A DNA stretch of 64,000 nucleotides. Source: HGM11416 sp045596285 (GTDB lineage: Bacteria > Bacillota > Clostridia > Christensenellales > Borkfalkiaceae). Each line of letters opens with the position of its first letter. The first letter of the stretch is position 1. The position numbers and the translations under genes are program-made. This document shows, one piece after another, positions 19,821 through 27,812 of the stretch. The notes under the pieces were generated by a model. That model searched no databases and had not been told where the DNA came from. It was given only the letters and a program-made list of their open reading frames with translations. The stretch lies in assembly GCA_045596285.1 (NCBI GenBank), contig JAZOCA010000025.1:1-64000 (forward strand). The letters run 5' to 3'.

Positions 19821-19997
19821 TAATACACTCCTTTTTTTGAAAAAATGTAAAATACATCTTGCTTTTATTGCCCGTTAGGTGTATAATACAACTGCATTGA
19901 ATATTATCCTACTTTCGTCGCTATTTTCGGGCCCGTTTTTGCGAAAAATCTTAAAAAACGGCATAGTGCGACAATTATAGAATTTTAGCATTTTACT

Positions 19998-20026
19998 ATT
20001 ATAAAGTAAAGTAAACAATATGTCAA
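19998..20026 (-). promoter_or_regulatory. Consensus sigma-A promoter of the rpoB operon
   Basis: Minus strand TTGACA, 17 bp, TATAAT, a perfect match. The leader to the rpoB ATG is about 170 nt and contains a GC-rich stretch (CGGGCCCG) that could fold. No S10- or L10-type leader was recognised. Confidence 0.9.
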
Positions 20027-20130
20027 TTAAAAAAAGTACATTTTGGCAAAAAATTTTGTATAATTTTGTAAAAATTATGTAGTAAATTTTATCAAAATCA
20101 AAAATATTCATTTTTTGCATTTTTTTTGGC

Positions 20131-20159
20131 TTGTTTGGGGCAATTAATTACCGTATATT
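20131..20159 (+). promoter_or_regulatory. Possible promoter of the rqcP operon
   Basis: TTGTTT, 17 bp, TATATT, about 80 nt before the rqcP ATG and divergent from the rpoB promoter. Confidence 0.45.
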
Positions 20160-20244
20160 GTATTTTTAAATTTTTCTCTGCTTAGCAAGCGATTGATAAA
20201 ATAATTTTTCTTTGCAAAAATCCATTACTTTAAAGGAGTTTTTT

Positions 20245-20490
20245 ATGAGAATAGATAAATTTTTAAAGGTTTCACGTATTTTAAAAAGAAGAACTGTTGC
20301 AAACGACGCTTGCAACGGCGGTAGAGTTTCGGTTAACGGAAAAGAAGTTAAACCTTCTTATAACCTTAAGGTAGGCGACGAAGTTGAACTTAGATTTGGC
20401 GGTGGAACGTTAAAATTTCGCGTTCTTATGCTTAAGGAAACAGTTAGAAAAGAAGAAGTTACTTCTCTTTACGAAATCATAAACGAATAG
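20245..20490 (+). CDS. rqcP: RqcP-like S4 RNA-binding protein
   Basis: 81 residues forming one S4 domain: MRIDKFLKVSRILKRRTVAN, GRVSVNGKEVKPSYNLKVGD. This matches RqcP/YabO, which helps RqcH add alanine tails to nascent chains on obstructed 50S subunits. Start at 20245 is set by AAAGGAG at 20232-20238; an upstream in-frame codon at 20212 has no such site. First gene of a plus-strand set. Confidence 0.88.
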   Translation: MRIDKFLKVSRILKRRTVANDACNGGRVSVNGKEVKPSYNLKVGDEVELRFGGGTLKFRVLMLKETVRKEEVTSLYEIINE

Positions 20491-20542
20491 TTTTTGGCTT
20501 AGCCCTAAGCAAATTTTTATTTTTTAAGGATATTATATAATA

Positions 20543-21145
20543 ATGAAATACAGAGTCGTTGGCTGGACCTGGTATGACAACCCAGATCTTCCTTATACCG
20601 AAAACGTAACTTGGGCGGAAAGAAACGCCATAATAGACGATATTAAAAAACACGAATACCTTTTTTCAGGGCGTGAACATCAAGAAGATTTTGCGCCCGT
20701 GCTTAACGACGGCGTTATGCGCTGTTTTTCCCAGCGCGCTTGGGGCGGAATTATGGCTGAAGCATACGGCGAAACTGGGGAATACGATTACTGCGGTTAT
20801 ACTTACGGCGTTAACGAAAAATACAGAAAGACGCCAGACGACGTTGACGACACGTATTTTTGCCAAGAAGATTTTATTCCCGAAGAAAATTTAAACGAAG
20901 AATTTAAACTTGAAGTTAGCGAAGAAATTTTTAAAGAAGCTCAAACTTCAATTTGCTTTGCTTTAGACGACCTTGACTGCTTGCGCTATATAGACGCCGG
21001 CGACACGCTAACCTTAATCTGTGGAAAGGAAAGCGAAAAATATTTAGTGCAGGATATAGACAGAATAATAAAATCAAAAGGCAAAAAACTACCCTACCAA
21101 ATAAAAACCCAAAACGTGCTTTGGGTGTTTGTGAAAAAATCATGA
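20543..21145 (+). CDS. Hypothetical acidic protein, 200 aa
   Basis: Not recognised. A soluble, acidic, aromatic-rich protein. The N-terminus MKYRVVGWTWYDNPDLPY and a central FSQRAWGGIMAEAYGETGEY are the most distinctive stretches. No membrane segment. It lies 52 bp after rqcP and its stop overlaps the next start by 4 bp (ATGA), so it is translated together with the pyrophosphatase-like gene. Confidence 0.7.
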   Translation: MKYRVVGWTWYDNPDLPYTENVTWAERNAIIDDIKKHEYLFSGREHQEDFAPVLNDGVMRCFSQRAWGGIMAEAYGETGEYDYCGYTYGVNEKYRKTPDDVDDTYFCQEDFIPEENLNEEFKLEVSEEIFKEAQTSICFALDDLDCLRYIDAGDTLTLICGKESEKYLVQDIDRIIKSKGKKLPYQIKTQNVLWVFVKKS

Positions 21146-21465
21146 TAAGCAAAAAAGTTAAAGTGGTTATAGATAGACCGCTCGGATCAACCCACCCTAG
21201 TTACCCCGATTTAATCTATACCGTTAATTACGGTTATTTACCGAATCTTATCGGCGGGGACGGGGAAGAACAAGATGCCTACGTTTTAGGCGTAAATTTG
21301 CCGATTGAAGAATTTGAAGGGGAAGTTATTGCGATTATTCACCGCGAAAACGACTGCGAAAACAAATTAGTGGTTGCACCAAGCAATTCTTCTTTTACCG
21401 ATGAAGAAATTTTGAACGCGGTAAATTTTCAAGAAAAGTTTTTTAAAATAAAATTGATAAGGTAA
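21142..21465 (+). CDS. Short inorganic pyrophosphatase-like protein
   Basis: 107 residues. HPSYPDLIYTVNYGYLP followed by DGEEQDAYVLG matches the short clostridial proteins annotated as inorganic pyrophosphatase. They align with only part of the family I PPase barrel (about 175 aa), so enzymatic activity is uncertain; the full set of metal-binding aspartates is not evident. The start is the ATG in the 4-bp overlap with the preceding gene. An upstream start at 21121 would overlap more and has no ribosome binding site. Confidence 0.75.
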   Translation: MISKKVKVVIDRPLGSTHPSYPDLIYTVNYGYLPNLIGGDGEEQDAYVLGVNLPIEEFEGEVIAIIHRENDCENKLVVAPSNSSFTDEEILNAVNFQEKFFKIKLIR

Positions 21466-21469
21466 AACA

Positions 21470-21967
21470 ATGAAAAAAACTAAAAGCACGTTAAAGTACA
21501 AAATCCCCGCCCTAATTTTTTGCCCACTTTTAACGGGGGTTTGCATATACGCAATTTGTTTGGGCGTAGCCGAAAAATCTTGGCTAATAACTGCGGGGTA
21601 TTTCGCTCTTTTTACAGCCGGACTTTCGCTTACGGTTCTTGCCTTGTGGGAAATACAATGGATTGTTTTTGAAGAAAAGCAAATAACCGCAAAAAACCTT
21701 TTTGGGGTTATTAAAACAATCCCTTACGAAAAAATCAAAAAGGTAACCACCGTTAACAAGCACTTTGCAAATCTAAAAAGAGCACCGTTATTTAATAGAG
21801 AATGTTTAGTCGTTTGCACCGCTAAAAGTTTTATTAAATCAAAGGTCAACGGGGCGTTTAATACTAAAAAGGCGGGGTATATTATTTTTGAAAACACTTT
21901 GGAAAATAATAACGCTTTGCGTTTAGCCTATAAAAAAGCAACGGGGCAAGATTTAGAAATAAAATAA
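21470..21967 (+). CDS. Membrane protein with PH-like domain
   Basis: 165 residues. Two adjacent hydrophobic segments (about 12-31 and 37-59) are followed by a cytoplasmic beta-rich region beginning WIVFEEKQITAKNLFG then IPYEKIKKV, the pattern of bacterial PH-like domains (YdbT/YcxB-type). It follows the pyrophosphatase-like gene by 4 bp, so it is in the same transcript. Specific function unknown. Confidence 0.7.
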   Translation: MKKTKSTLKYKIPALIFCPLLTGVCIYAICLGVAEKSWLITAGYFALFTAGLSLTVLALWEIQWIVFEEKQITAKNLFGVIKTIPYEKIKKVTTVNKHFANLKRAPLFNRECLVVCTAKSFIKSKVNGAFNTKKAGYIIFENTLENNNALRLAYKKATGQDLEIK

Positions 21968-21983
21968 TTAAGCCTTTTAATCG

Positions 21984-22012
21984 TTGCATTTTTGTTTAAA
22001 ATATTATATTAT
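21984..22012 (+). promoter_or_regulatory. Sigma-A promoter of ispDF
   Basis: TTGCAT, 17 bp, TATTAT, about 105 nt before the ATG. The leader contains a dispersed element. Confidence 0.6.
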
Positions 22013-22073
22013 ATGATAAGGAAAGGGGCTAAAAACTGTAAAAAATCCGCTTTATTTTTTAGCGATTTTTAAC

Positions 22074-22110
22074 AAAAACGTCCGCCTATAAGGCGATTAA
22101 CCCCACTTTT
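22074..22110 (+). repeat. Dispersed CTATA/CGATTAA element, copy 4
   Basis: CGCCTATAAGGCGATTAACC at 22083-22102, then ACTTTT at 22105-22110. It ends 6 bp before the ispDF start, where a ribosome binding site would be expected. Confidence 0.85.
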
Positions 22111-22116
22111 GTAATT

Positions 22117-23280
22117 ATGAACAGATTTTATAAAGATTCTTCCTTTCGCGTTAGCGCGATCATTTGCGGTGCGGGTAAAGGCACTCGCGCAGGCTTAAAT
22201 GAAAACAAAATATTTACCGTTATGCCAAACGGCAAAAGCGTTTTAGAAAACGCGCTTTTACCATTTGTTAATTGCTCACTTATAAGCGAAATAATAATAA
22301 CCGTGAACAAAGAAGATGAGAAACGCGTAGAAAATTTAATAGAAAACTACAAGTCTAACGTGATAATAAGAACGGTTTTGGGGGGCGAAACGCGAACGGA
22401 TTCAGTTAAAAACGCCCTACTTTGCGCAAGCGGAAAACACGTTATTATTCACGACGGAGCGCGCCCTTATATCGACCTTGATTTGGTTGAAAGATGCGTG
22501 CAAACGGCGGTGGCTTTTGGAAGCGCAGTTGCTTGTGCGCCCTGCACGGACACTATTGCCGAGCTGCAAGAAGGAACAAATCTTTTAATCTCTTCTTCGC
22601 GCGAAAATAAGATGCTCACGCAAACACCGCAAGCCTTTAAAAAGCAAGAACTGTTACTCGCCCTTTCTATGGTAAAAGAAAATGAAGTTTTCACAGATGA
22701 AGCGGGGGTATATAGCAAATATATAGATAAAGTACCTATCGTTCCTAGCACCACGAAGAATAAAAAACTAACCCACCCCGAAGATTTTGAATTTTACAAC
22801 GGATTAAAGGTGGGCACGGGATTCGACCTACACACTTTGGTTGAAAACAGAAAACTTATTTTAGGTGGCGTTGTTATTCCGCACGATAAAGGCTTGCTTG
22901 GCCATAGCGACGCGGACGTTTTAACTCACGCTATTATGGATGCGATTTTATCTGCTTTATCGCTTGGCGATATAGGTTATCATTTTAGCGATAAAGATAG
23001 CGCTTATAAAGATATATCCAGCATGATACTTTTAGATAAAGTAATGCAAATGATAACTAAAAAGGGATACAAAATAAACAACGTTTCCGCCGTTATTATG
23101 GCTCAAAGGCCAAAACTTTTGCCATACGTACCCCAAATTTTATGCAATTTAGCAAAAAGTTTAAATATTAAAACGGAAGATATAGGAATCACTTGCACCA
23201 CTACAGAAAAAATAGGGCTAATAGGGCGCGAAGAAGGCATTGCCGTGCAGGCATTTTGCTCACTTATACCTATAAAATAG
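22117..23280 (+). CDS. ispDF: Bifunctional IspD/IspF of the MEP isoprenoid pathway
   Basis: 387 residues. The N-terminal CDP-ME synthase (residues about 10-225) has ICGAGKGTRAG, GGETRTDSV, HDGARPYI and TQTPQAF. The C-terminal MECDP synthase (about 230-385) has GTGFDLH and GHSDADVLTHAIMDAIL (zinc-binding D-x-H and H) and ends near TTTEKIGLIGR. Together they do steps 3 and 5 of the MEP pathway. Fusions occur in Alpha- and Epsilonproteobacteria and in some Clostridia. No clear ribosome binding site; the dispersed element occupies its place. Confidence 0.95.
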   Translation: MNRFYKDSSFRVSAIICGAGKGTRAGLNENKIFTVMPNGKSVLENALLPFVNCSLISEIIITVNKEDEKRVENLIENYKSNVIIRTVLGGETRTDSVKNALLCASGKHVIIHDGARPYIDLDLVERCVQTAVAFGSAVACAPCTDTIAELQEGTNLLISSSRENKMLTQTPQAFKKQELLLALSMVKENEVFTDEAGVYSKYIDKVPIVPSTTKNKKLTHPEDFEFYNGLKVGTGFDLHTLVENRKLILGGVVIPHDKGLLGHSDADVLTHAIMDAILSALSLGDIGYHFSDKDSAYKDISSMILLDKVMQMITKKGYKINNVSAVIMAQRPKLLPYVPQILCNLAKSLNIKTEDIGITCTTTEKIGLIGREEGIAVQAFCSLIPIK

Positions 23281-23309
23281 CGCGTTAATCGTGCTATAGG
23301 CTAATTTTT
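23281..23309 (-). repeat. Dispersed CTATA/CGATTAA element, copy 5
   Basis: Plus strand GTTAATCGTGCTATAGG then CTAATTTTT. It begins directly after the ispDF stop codon. Confidence 0.8.
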
Positions 23310-23391
23310 AGCAAAACCCATAACAAAAGATAAACTTTTTTTCAAGAAGAACACCCATTATTAAAAAGGTAAATATCAAGGAGAAAAATAT

Positions 23392-24021
23392 ATGAAAAAA
23401 GTAATTCGCGAAGGGGTTTTTGAAACGAACAGTTCTTCAACTCACTCGGTTGCATTCAAAAAAAGAAGGGGAAACAAAACGGAAAAAGAAAGTTCGTATG
23501 AACTTCACTCGCCATTTACTAAAACGCTGTTTTTAATCGGTTTATGCACCCACGCGGAAGAAACGGAAAATTGTTATTCATTCGATTATAACGAAGATTG
23601 TAAATTTGATTTAAAAGAAGCTTTTGGGGAAGACTGGAGCGAAGAATTAGGGGTAGACGAAACACTTTCCACTATGGGTTATAAAGGCATTTGCCAAAAA
23701 TTTGTAACCGCAGTTACAAACGAATATATAAAACTTAGCGGAATAACTAAAGAAGAATTTACCAAACAGTTTAACGAAAGTGAATTCGTTTACGACGGAG
23801 AGTGCGTTTGCCGTAACTTTTTCGACGACGACGTTTTAAACGATTGCACTTGCAATTTGGAAGACTATTATTCAATCGCTAAAACTTTTAAATTAGACGA
23901 ACTAAATTCTGGCGAAGATTTTGCTAAAAAAGCAAAAGAATTTTTATCGGATGATTATAAGTTCGTTCTTTGCGAATTTTGGAATGCCTTTTGTTTGATT
24001 AATTCAAAGAAAATATACTGA
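23392..24021 (+). CDS. ETNSSS-type protein of unknown function
   Basis: 209 residues. The N-terminus MKKVIREGVFETNSSSTHSV matches a signature I have seen on uncharacterised bacterial and phage proteins; no function is established. The middle is strongly acidic and has cysteine pairs (CVC around residue 145, CTC about 13 residues on) that could bind metal. AAGGAG lies ahead of the ATG. The stop overlaps the start of the radical SAM gene (TGATG), so the two are coupled. It could be a substrate or partner of the radical SAM enzyme; that is inference. Confidence 0.75.
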   Translation: MKKVIREGVFETNSSSTHSVAFKKRRGNKTEKESSYELHSPFTKTLFLIGLCTHAEETENCYSFDYNEDCKFDLKEAFGEDWSEELGVDETLSTMGYKGICQKFVTAVTNEYIKLSGITKEEFTKQFNESEFVYDGECVCRNFFDDDVLNDCTCNLEDYYSIAKTFKLDELNSGEDFAKKAKEFLSDDYKFVLCEFWNAFCLINSKKIY

Positions 24022-24902
24022 TGGAAAAACAACTGTTAAAAGAATATAAAAACGGAAACTACTCTGTTTTGCTATATACTGACGGCACTAAAGAAAAAGT
24101 GACCGAAGATGATTTCTTTAAGGCGGATTTTCCAGACAGTATTGATTTAAAAATCACAAATTACTGCGATTTAAACTGCCCTATGTGCCACGAAAATTCT
24201 TCTGTAAAAGGGGCGCACGCCGATTTAGAAGCAACCTTTTTAAAAACCTTACAAAGTGGCACGGAACTTGCAATCGGCGGGGGAAATCCACTATCTCACC
24301 CAAACCTTATCGACTTTTTACAAAGGATGAAAAAACAGGACGTTATTTGCAATATAACGGTAAACGAACGCCATTTAATAGCGAATAATCGCCTTATAGA
24401 AGGGCTTATTGAAGAAAAGTTGGTTTGGGGCGTGGGCGTTTCGGTGGGCGAAAATCCAAGTGATGAAGCGGTTGAATTTTTACGTTCTTATAAAAACGCC
24501 GTTGCCCACGTTATATGCGGAATAGCAACGGTAAACACGGTTAAAAAACTTAAAGACGTAAAAGTTTTACTTCTTGGATATAAGCGCAAAGGTCGAGGCG
24601 AAGATCACTTTTCGCCCAGAATAGAAAAAAATATTTTAGACCTTAAACGAAATATAGGTTTGCTTTTTAACTACTTTTCAAGCACGAGTTTAGATAATCT
24701 TGCAATAGAGCAAACCCAAATAAAAAGCCATATAACCAAAAGAGAATGGCAAAAGCGATTTATGGGAAAGGACGGGGAATGTTCTATGTATATAGACTTA
24801 GTTGCCAAACGCTACGCCATAAGTTCTGTATCAGAAGCAACATACCCTATTAAAGATGATATTAATAAAATGTTTCATCACGTTCAAAGCCAAATAGAAT
24901 AA
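24021..24902 (+). CDS. Radical SAM protein
   Basis: 293 residues. Cys49, Cys53 and Cys56 in NYCDLNCPMCHE form the C-x3-C-x2-C site for the 4Fe-4S cluster that cleaves S-adenosylmethionine. GGGNPLSHP corresponds to the SAM-binding GGE region and is preceded by TELAI. No SPASM or twitch cysteine cluster is visible at the C-terminus. Tightly coupled to the ETNSSS gene upstream (1-bp overlap) and 4 bp before the TIR gene. The substrate is unknown. Confidence 0.88.
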   Translation: MEKQLLKEYKNGNYSVLLYTDGTKEKVTEDDFFKADFPDSIDLKITNYCDLNCPMCHENSSVKGAHADLEATFLKTLQSGTELAIGGGNPLSHPNLIDFLQRMKKQDVICNITVNERHLIANNRLIEGLIEEKLVWGVGVSVGENPSDEAVEFLRSYKNAVAHVICGIATVNTVKKLKDVKVLLLGYKRKGRGEDHFSPRIEKNILDLKRNIGLLFNYFSSTSLDNLAIEQTQIKSHITKREWQKRFMGKDGECSMYIDLVAKRYAISSVSEATYPIKDDINKMFHHVQSQIE

Positions 24903-24906
24903 AATA

Positions 24907-26268
24907 ATGGATAAAAATTACGGTAAAAGTATGCAAAACAAAGGAAAATTTATATATTTTTGTTATTCTAAAAAAGACGGGCGATCCGCATCTAACGTAA
25001 TAAAAGCGCTTAAAGAAGATGGTTTTGAAGTTTTTCTTTCTTCAAACCCACAAAATAGCGCAGACTGGGCAAGCGAAGCGCAAGACCTTATAGAAAACTG
25101 CTCGATTTTTATGCCTTTCGTTACCGAAAATTTTATAGAAGACGATAGATGCAGAAAAGAAGTTTGTTTAGCAGATGCCAACAAAAAAACAATGGTTACC
25201 CTTTTCATGAAGCAAACGCCTTTAAAATACGGAATGGCGTTAATGCTAACTTCAGAACAAGGCATAGAAAGATGGATGCACAAAGATATAAATTCATTTT
25301 TAAAAAGCCTTACGAACTCTCCCGTTTTACAAAATCTTATTAACAGTTCTAGCGAAAAAGTTACAAAAGGCGTATTTGCATCCTATCTTTTATACGCCGT
25401 AAATCAAGGCAAAATATCGGTTAATCGCCTTATAGAGCGATTTCTTATAAATGAAGAAAAAGCGAAAAACATTGTTGACTATATGATTGCTTGCGGTTTT
25501 TGCTCTAAACCTAAAAAAGGCGGGGTATGTGACGTTTGGTTAACCGAATTCGGTTTTGAAACGCTTTACTTTAAAAGCAAAAAACAAATTATGCTTTCAC
25601 AAATTAAAAAAGATACGCCTTACGCCTTTATTAGCTACGCGCATAGAAACAGCGAAAAAGTTCTTCCCTTAATCAATTTATTGCAAGGCGACTTTATTCG
25701 AATTTGGTTTGACGAAGGTATAGAAGTTGGCGCAGAATGGCCCGCAACAATTCAACAGCGAATTAACGAATGTGAAATTTTTATTCCCATAATCACGCCT
25801 GAATTCGTGGAATCTAAAAACTGCCGAAAAGAAGTTTACCTTGCAGATAAAAGCAACAAAAATATGATTCCCATTCACCTTGAAGAATGTGAACTTAAAT
25901 ACGGCTTAGATTTGCAACTTGCGGGATATACTGAATACCATAAAAAAGATTACGCTTTCGATTATGCTTTTGAAAACGATTTACTAAACAACCCTTCTTT
26001 AAATGGCATCAAAGTAGATGAATCAAACATAATCGAATACGATTATTTTATAAAATGCATAGAGTTTTTGATTGAACGCGACACCATTTCTATCAGCGCG
26101 ATTCAACGAACTTTTTGCATGGGCTTTAACCGAGTTTCACGTTTGGTTTTAGGTATTCTTGATGCAGGGCTTGCATACAGACTGGAATCACGAATTATCC
26201 GCCCCTACGTAACTAAACAAGGCATTGATTTTTTTGCACAAAAAGAAGATTTAGACGTACTATTTTAA
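24907..26268 (+). CDS. Double TIR protein with two FtsK-gamma-like winged helices
   Basis: 453 residues with an internally duplicated layout: TIR1 (about 14-125), winged helix 1 (about 155-205), TIR2 (about 238-350), winged helix 2 (about 378-430). Each TIR carries the CRKEV-x-LAD motif (Glu85, Glu309), where the catalytic Glu of NAD-cleaving bacterial TIRs is expected. Winged helix 2, ISISAIQRTFCMGFNRVSRL, matches the DNA-reading FtsK gamma domain; winged helix 1 (ISVNRLIERFLINEEKAKNI) is a diverged copy. No signal peptide. TIR domains typically act in anti-phage NADase systems or protein scaffolds; the role here is inferred. No clear ribosome binding site, so coupling to the radical SAM gene is likely. 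Confidence 0.85.
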   Translation: MDKNYGKSMQNKGKFIYFCYSKKDGRSASNVIKALKEDGFEVFLSSNPQNSADWASEAQDLIENCSIFMPFVTENFIEDDRCRKEVCLADANKKTMVTLFMKQTPLKYGMALMLTSEQGIERWMHKDINSFLKSLTNSPVLQNLINSSSEKVTKGVFASYLLYAVNQGKISVNRLIERFLINEEKAKNIVDYMIACGFCSKPKKGGVCDVWLTEFGFETLYFKSKKQIMLSQIKKDTPYAFISYAHRNSEKVLPLINLLQGDFIRIWFDEGIEVGAEWPATIQQRINECEIFIPIITPEFVESKNCRKEVYLADKSNKNMIPIHLEECELKYGLDLQLAGYTEYHKKDYAFDYAFENDLLNNPSLNGIKVDESNIIEYDYFIKCIEFLIERDTISISAIQRTFCMGFNRVSRLVLGILDAGLAYRLESRIIRPYVTKQGIDFFAQKEDLDVLF

Positions 26269-26294
26269 CAATAACGTGATAAAGGAGAAAACTT

Positions 26295-27599
26295 ATGAAA
26301 CCTGCAATATGTACGCAATGCGGTGCTCGCATAACCGTTGATGAAAACAAAAGCGAGGGTTTTTGTTCTTATTGCGGAACGCCTTTTATAACCGAAACAG
26401 TAATAAACAACTACCAAACGACCAACGTAAACAACGTAACGAAAATAATTTTAGGTAACGAAAAAGACGAAGGTGGCGACTTTTTTAATCGCGGAATAAC
26501 CTTTTTAAACCTTAAAGAATACAACGACGCAGAAGAAAACTTCAAAAAAGCGGTTGAAACATCCCCAGAGAATGCAAAATTTTGGTTTTATTTGGTCGTT
26601 GCAACAACCGAAAACTTTACAAATCTTTCTTCTTTATTCTCTTTTACAGATTATATTTCAGACGTTAAACAAAGTTGGGCATACACCTATAAAAGAGACC
26701 ATCTTTGCAAAGAAATGAAATCTTTTTTTGCGCTTGCAACAAACAAGCAGATAGAAGAACTTGCAACCCAGTTCAGTTTTGAGTTCGATAATGAATTCTC
26801 TTTTATAAAAAGCATAGTAAAACGTTATATAAACGGCCCTATAAATTGTAACTATAATGAAATAATTCCACGAATCGCGCATACTTTTACACCAAATCCC
26901 GTTATTAACGGAGAGTGGTATATATACGACGTAGATGCCTTACCAGAAAACGGCGGAGTTTTTAAAAGCGCATCTGTGAAAACTATAACCGTTGCAGACC
27001 CCGAAAAACTTTCTAAAAAATTTACAAAAATAAAAATAGATAAAAATCTTGCAGGCTTCTTCTCTCAAGGCTTAACCTATTATCATTTTCAAAACCCAGT
27101 TAAGTTAAATTGCGCTAAGGTGTTTGATGTTGTAGAATTTGAAAACGGATGCTTTTTAGATAGCATTTCAAAGTTAAGTTCTCTTGCAAAACGCGCCGTT
27201 GTTCTTCCTGATGAATACGTTGAATTTATCACTACAGATAAACAAATACACCGCGGATTAGCAGACGATACCTATTCTTTGCATTTTGAAAAAGGCTCGG
27301 TTTCTTCTGAAGTAGTAATATACGGCCAAAAACCCTTTTTATTAAACACAGGGCACGGTACTTTAATGGGCGATATGCCCTTTTATCCTGTGGCAAGCAC
27401 TTCCGAGCAGAAAAAGAAATTCACCGAAAACTTGGTTTACTTAATGGGCGAAGATTTTGTTAAAAAACATAAACCTTCGCCCACAGATTCTAATTACTCT
27501 ATGTATCAAAAGGCAAAAAAGGCAATTCAAAAGGAACAAAAATCATCTACTGATGAACCCGACAAGAAAGGACTTTTTGCTCGCATATTTAAAAAGTAA
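26295..27599 (+). CDS. Zinc-ribbon and TPR protein
   Basis: 434 residues. An N-terminal zinc ribbon (CTQC at 6-9, CSYC at 24-27) is followed by a TPR-like pair (about 63-95, FFNRGITFLNLKEYNDAEENF) and a long unrecognised region, ending in a basic tail LFARIFKK. AAAGGAG is present ahead of the ATG. It follows the TIR gene by 26 bp and precedes a terminator, so it is the last gene of the four-gene set. A scaffold or sensor role is possible but not shown. Confidence 0.8.
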   Translation: MKPAICTQCGARITVDENKSEGFCSYCGTPFITETVINNYQTTNVNNVTKIILGNEKDEGGDFFNRGITFLNLKEYNDAEENFKKAVETSPENAKFWFYLVVATTENFTNLSSLFSFTDYISDVKQSWAYTYKRDHLCKEMKSFFALATNKQIEELATQFSFEFDNEFSFIKSIVKRYINGPINCNYNEIIPRIAHTFTPNPVINGEWYIYDVDALPENGGVFKSASVKTITVADPEKLSKKFTKIKIDKNLAGFFSQGLTYYHFQNPVKLNCAKVFDVVEFENGCFLDSISKLSSLAKRAVVLPDEYVEFITTDKQIHRGLADDTYSLHFEKGSVSSEVVIYGQKPFLLNTGHGTLMGDMPFYPVASTSEQKKKFTENLVYLMGEDFVKKHKPSPTDSNYSMYQKAKKAIQKEQKSSTDEPDKKGLFARIFKK

Positions 27600-27605
27600 A
27601 ACAAA

Positions 27606-27632
27606 AAAACCGCTTATAAAAGCGGTTTTTTA
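27606..27632 (+). terminator. Terminator of the TIR/radical SAM operon
   Basis: AAAACCGCT (27606-27614) pairs with AGCGGTTTT (27621-27629) followed by further T residues, directly after the stop codon. Confidence 0.9.
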
Positions 27633-27789
27633 TTATATTCAAAAATCAAGAAATAGTTATTTTTAAAAATAACTTTTATTTTTTTTTAGATATAAAAGTT
27701 TAATTTGAGGTATACTTTTTTTTTGCAATTCATATTAGATTAGTTTTATTTAACATTGCCCTGCTATATTACCAACGAAACCCTTATTT

Positions 27790-27811
27790 ACCGCGCTATA
27801 GCGCGGTTTTT
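27790..27811. terminator. Perfect 18-bp palindrome with T run
   Basis: ACCGCGCTATAGCGCGGT at 27790-27807 is a perfect palindrome followed by TTTTCTTA on the plus strand. It stands between convergent transcripts. Its centre GCGCTATAGCGC shares the core of the dispersed element. Confidence 0.65.
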
Positions 27812-27812
27812 C

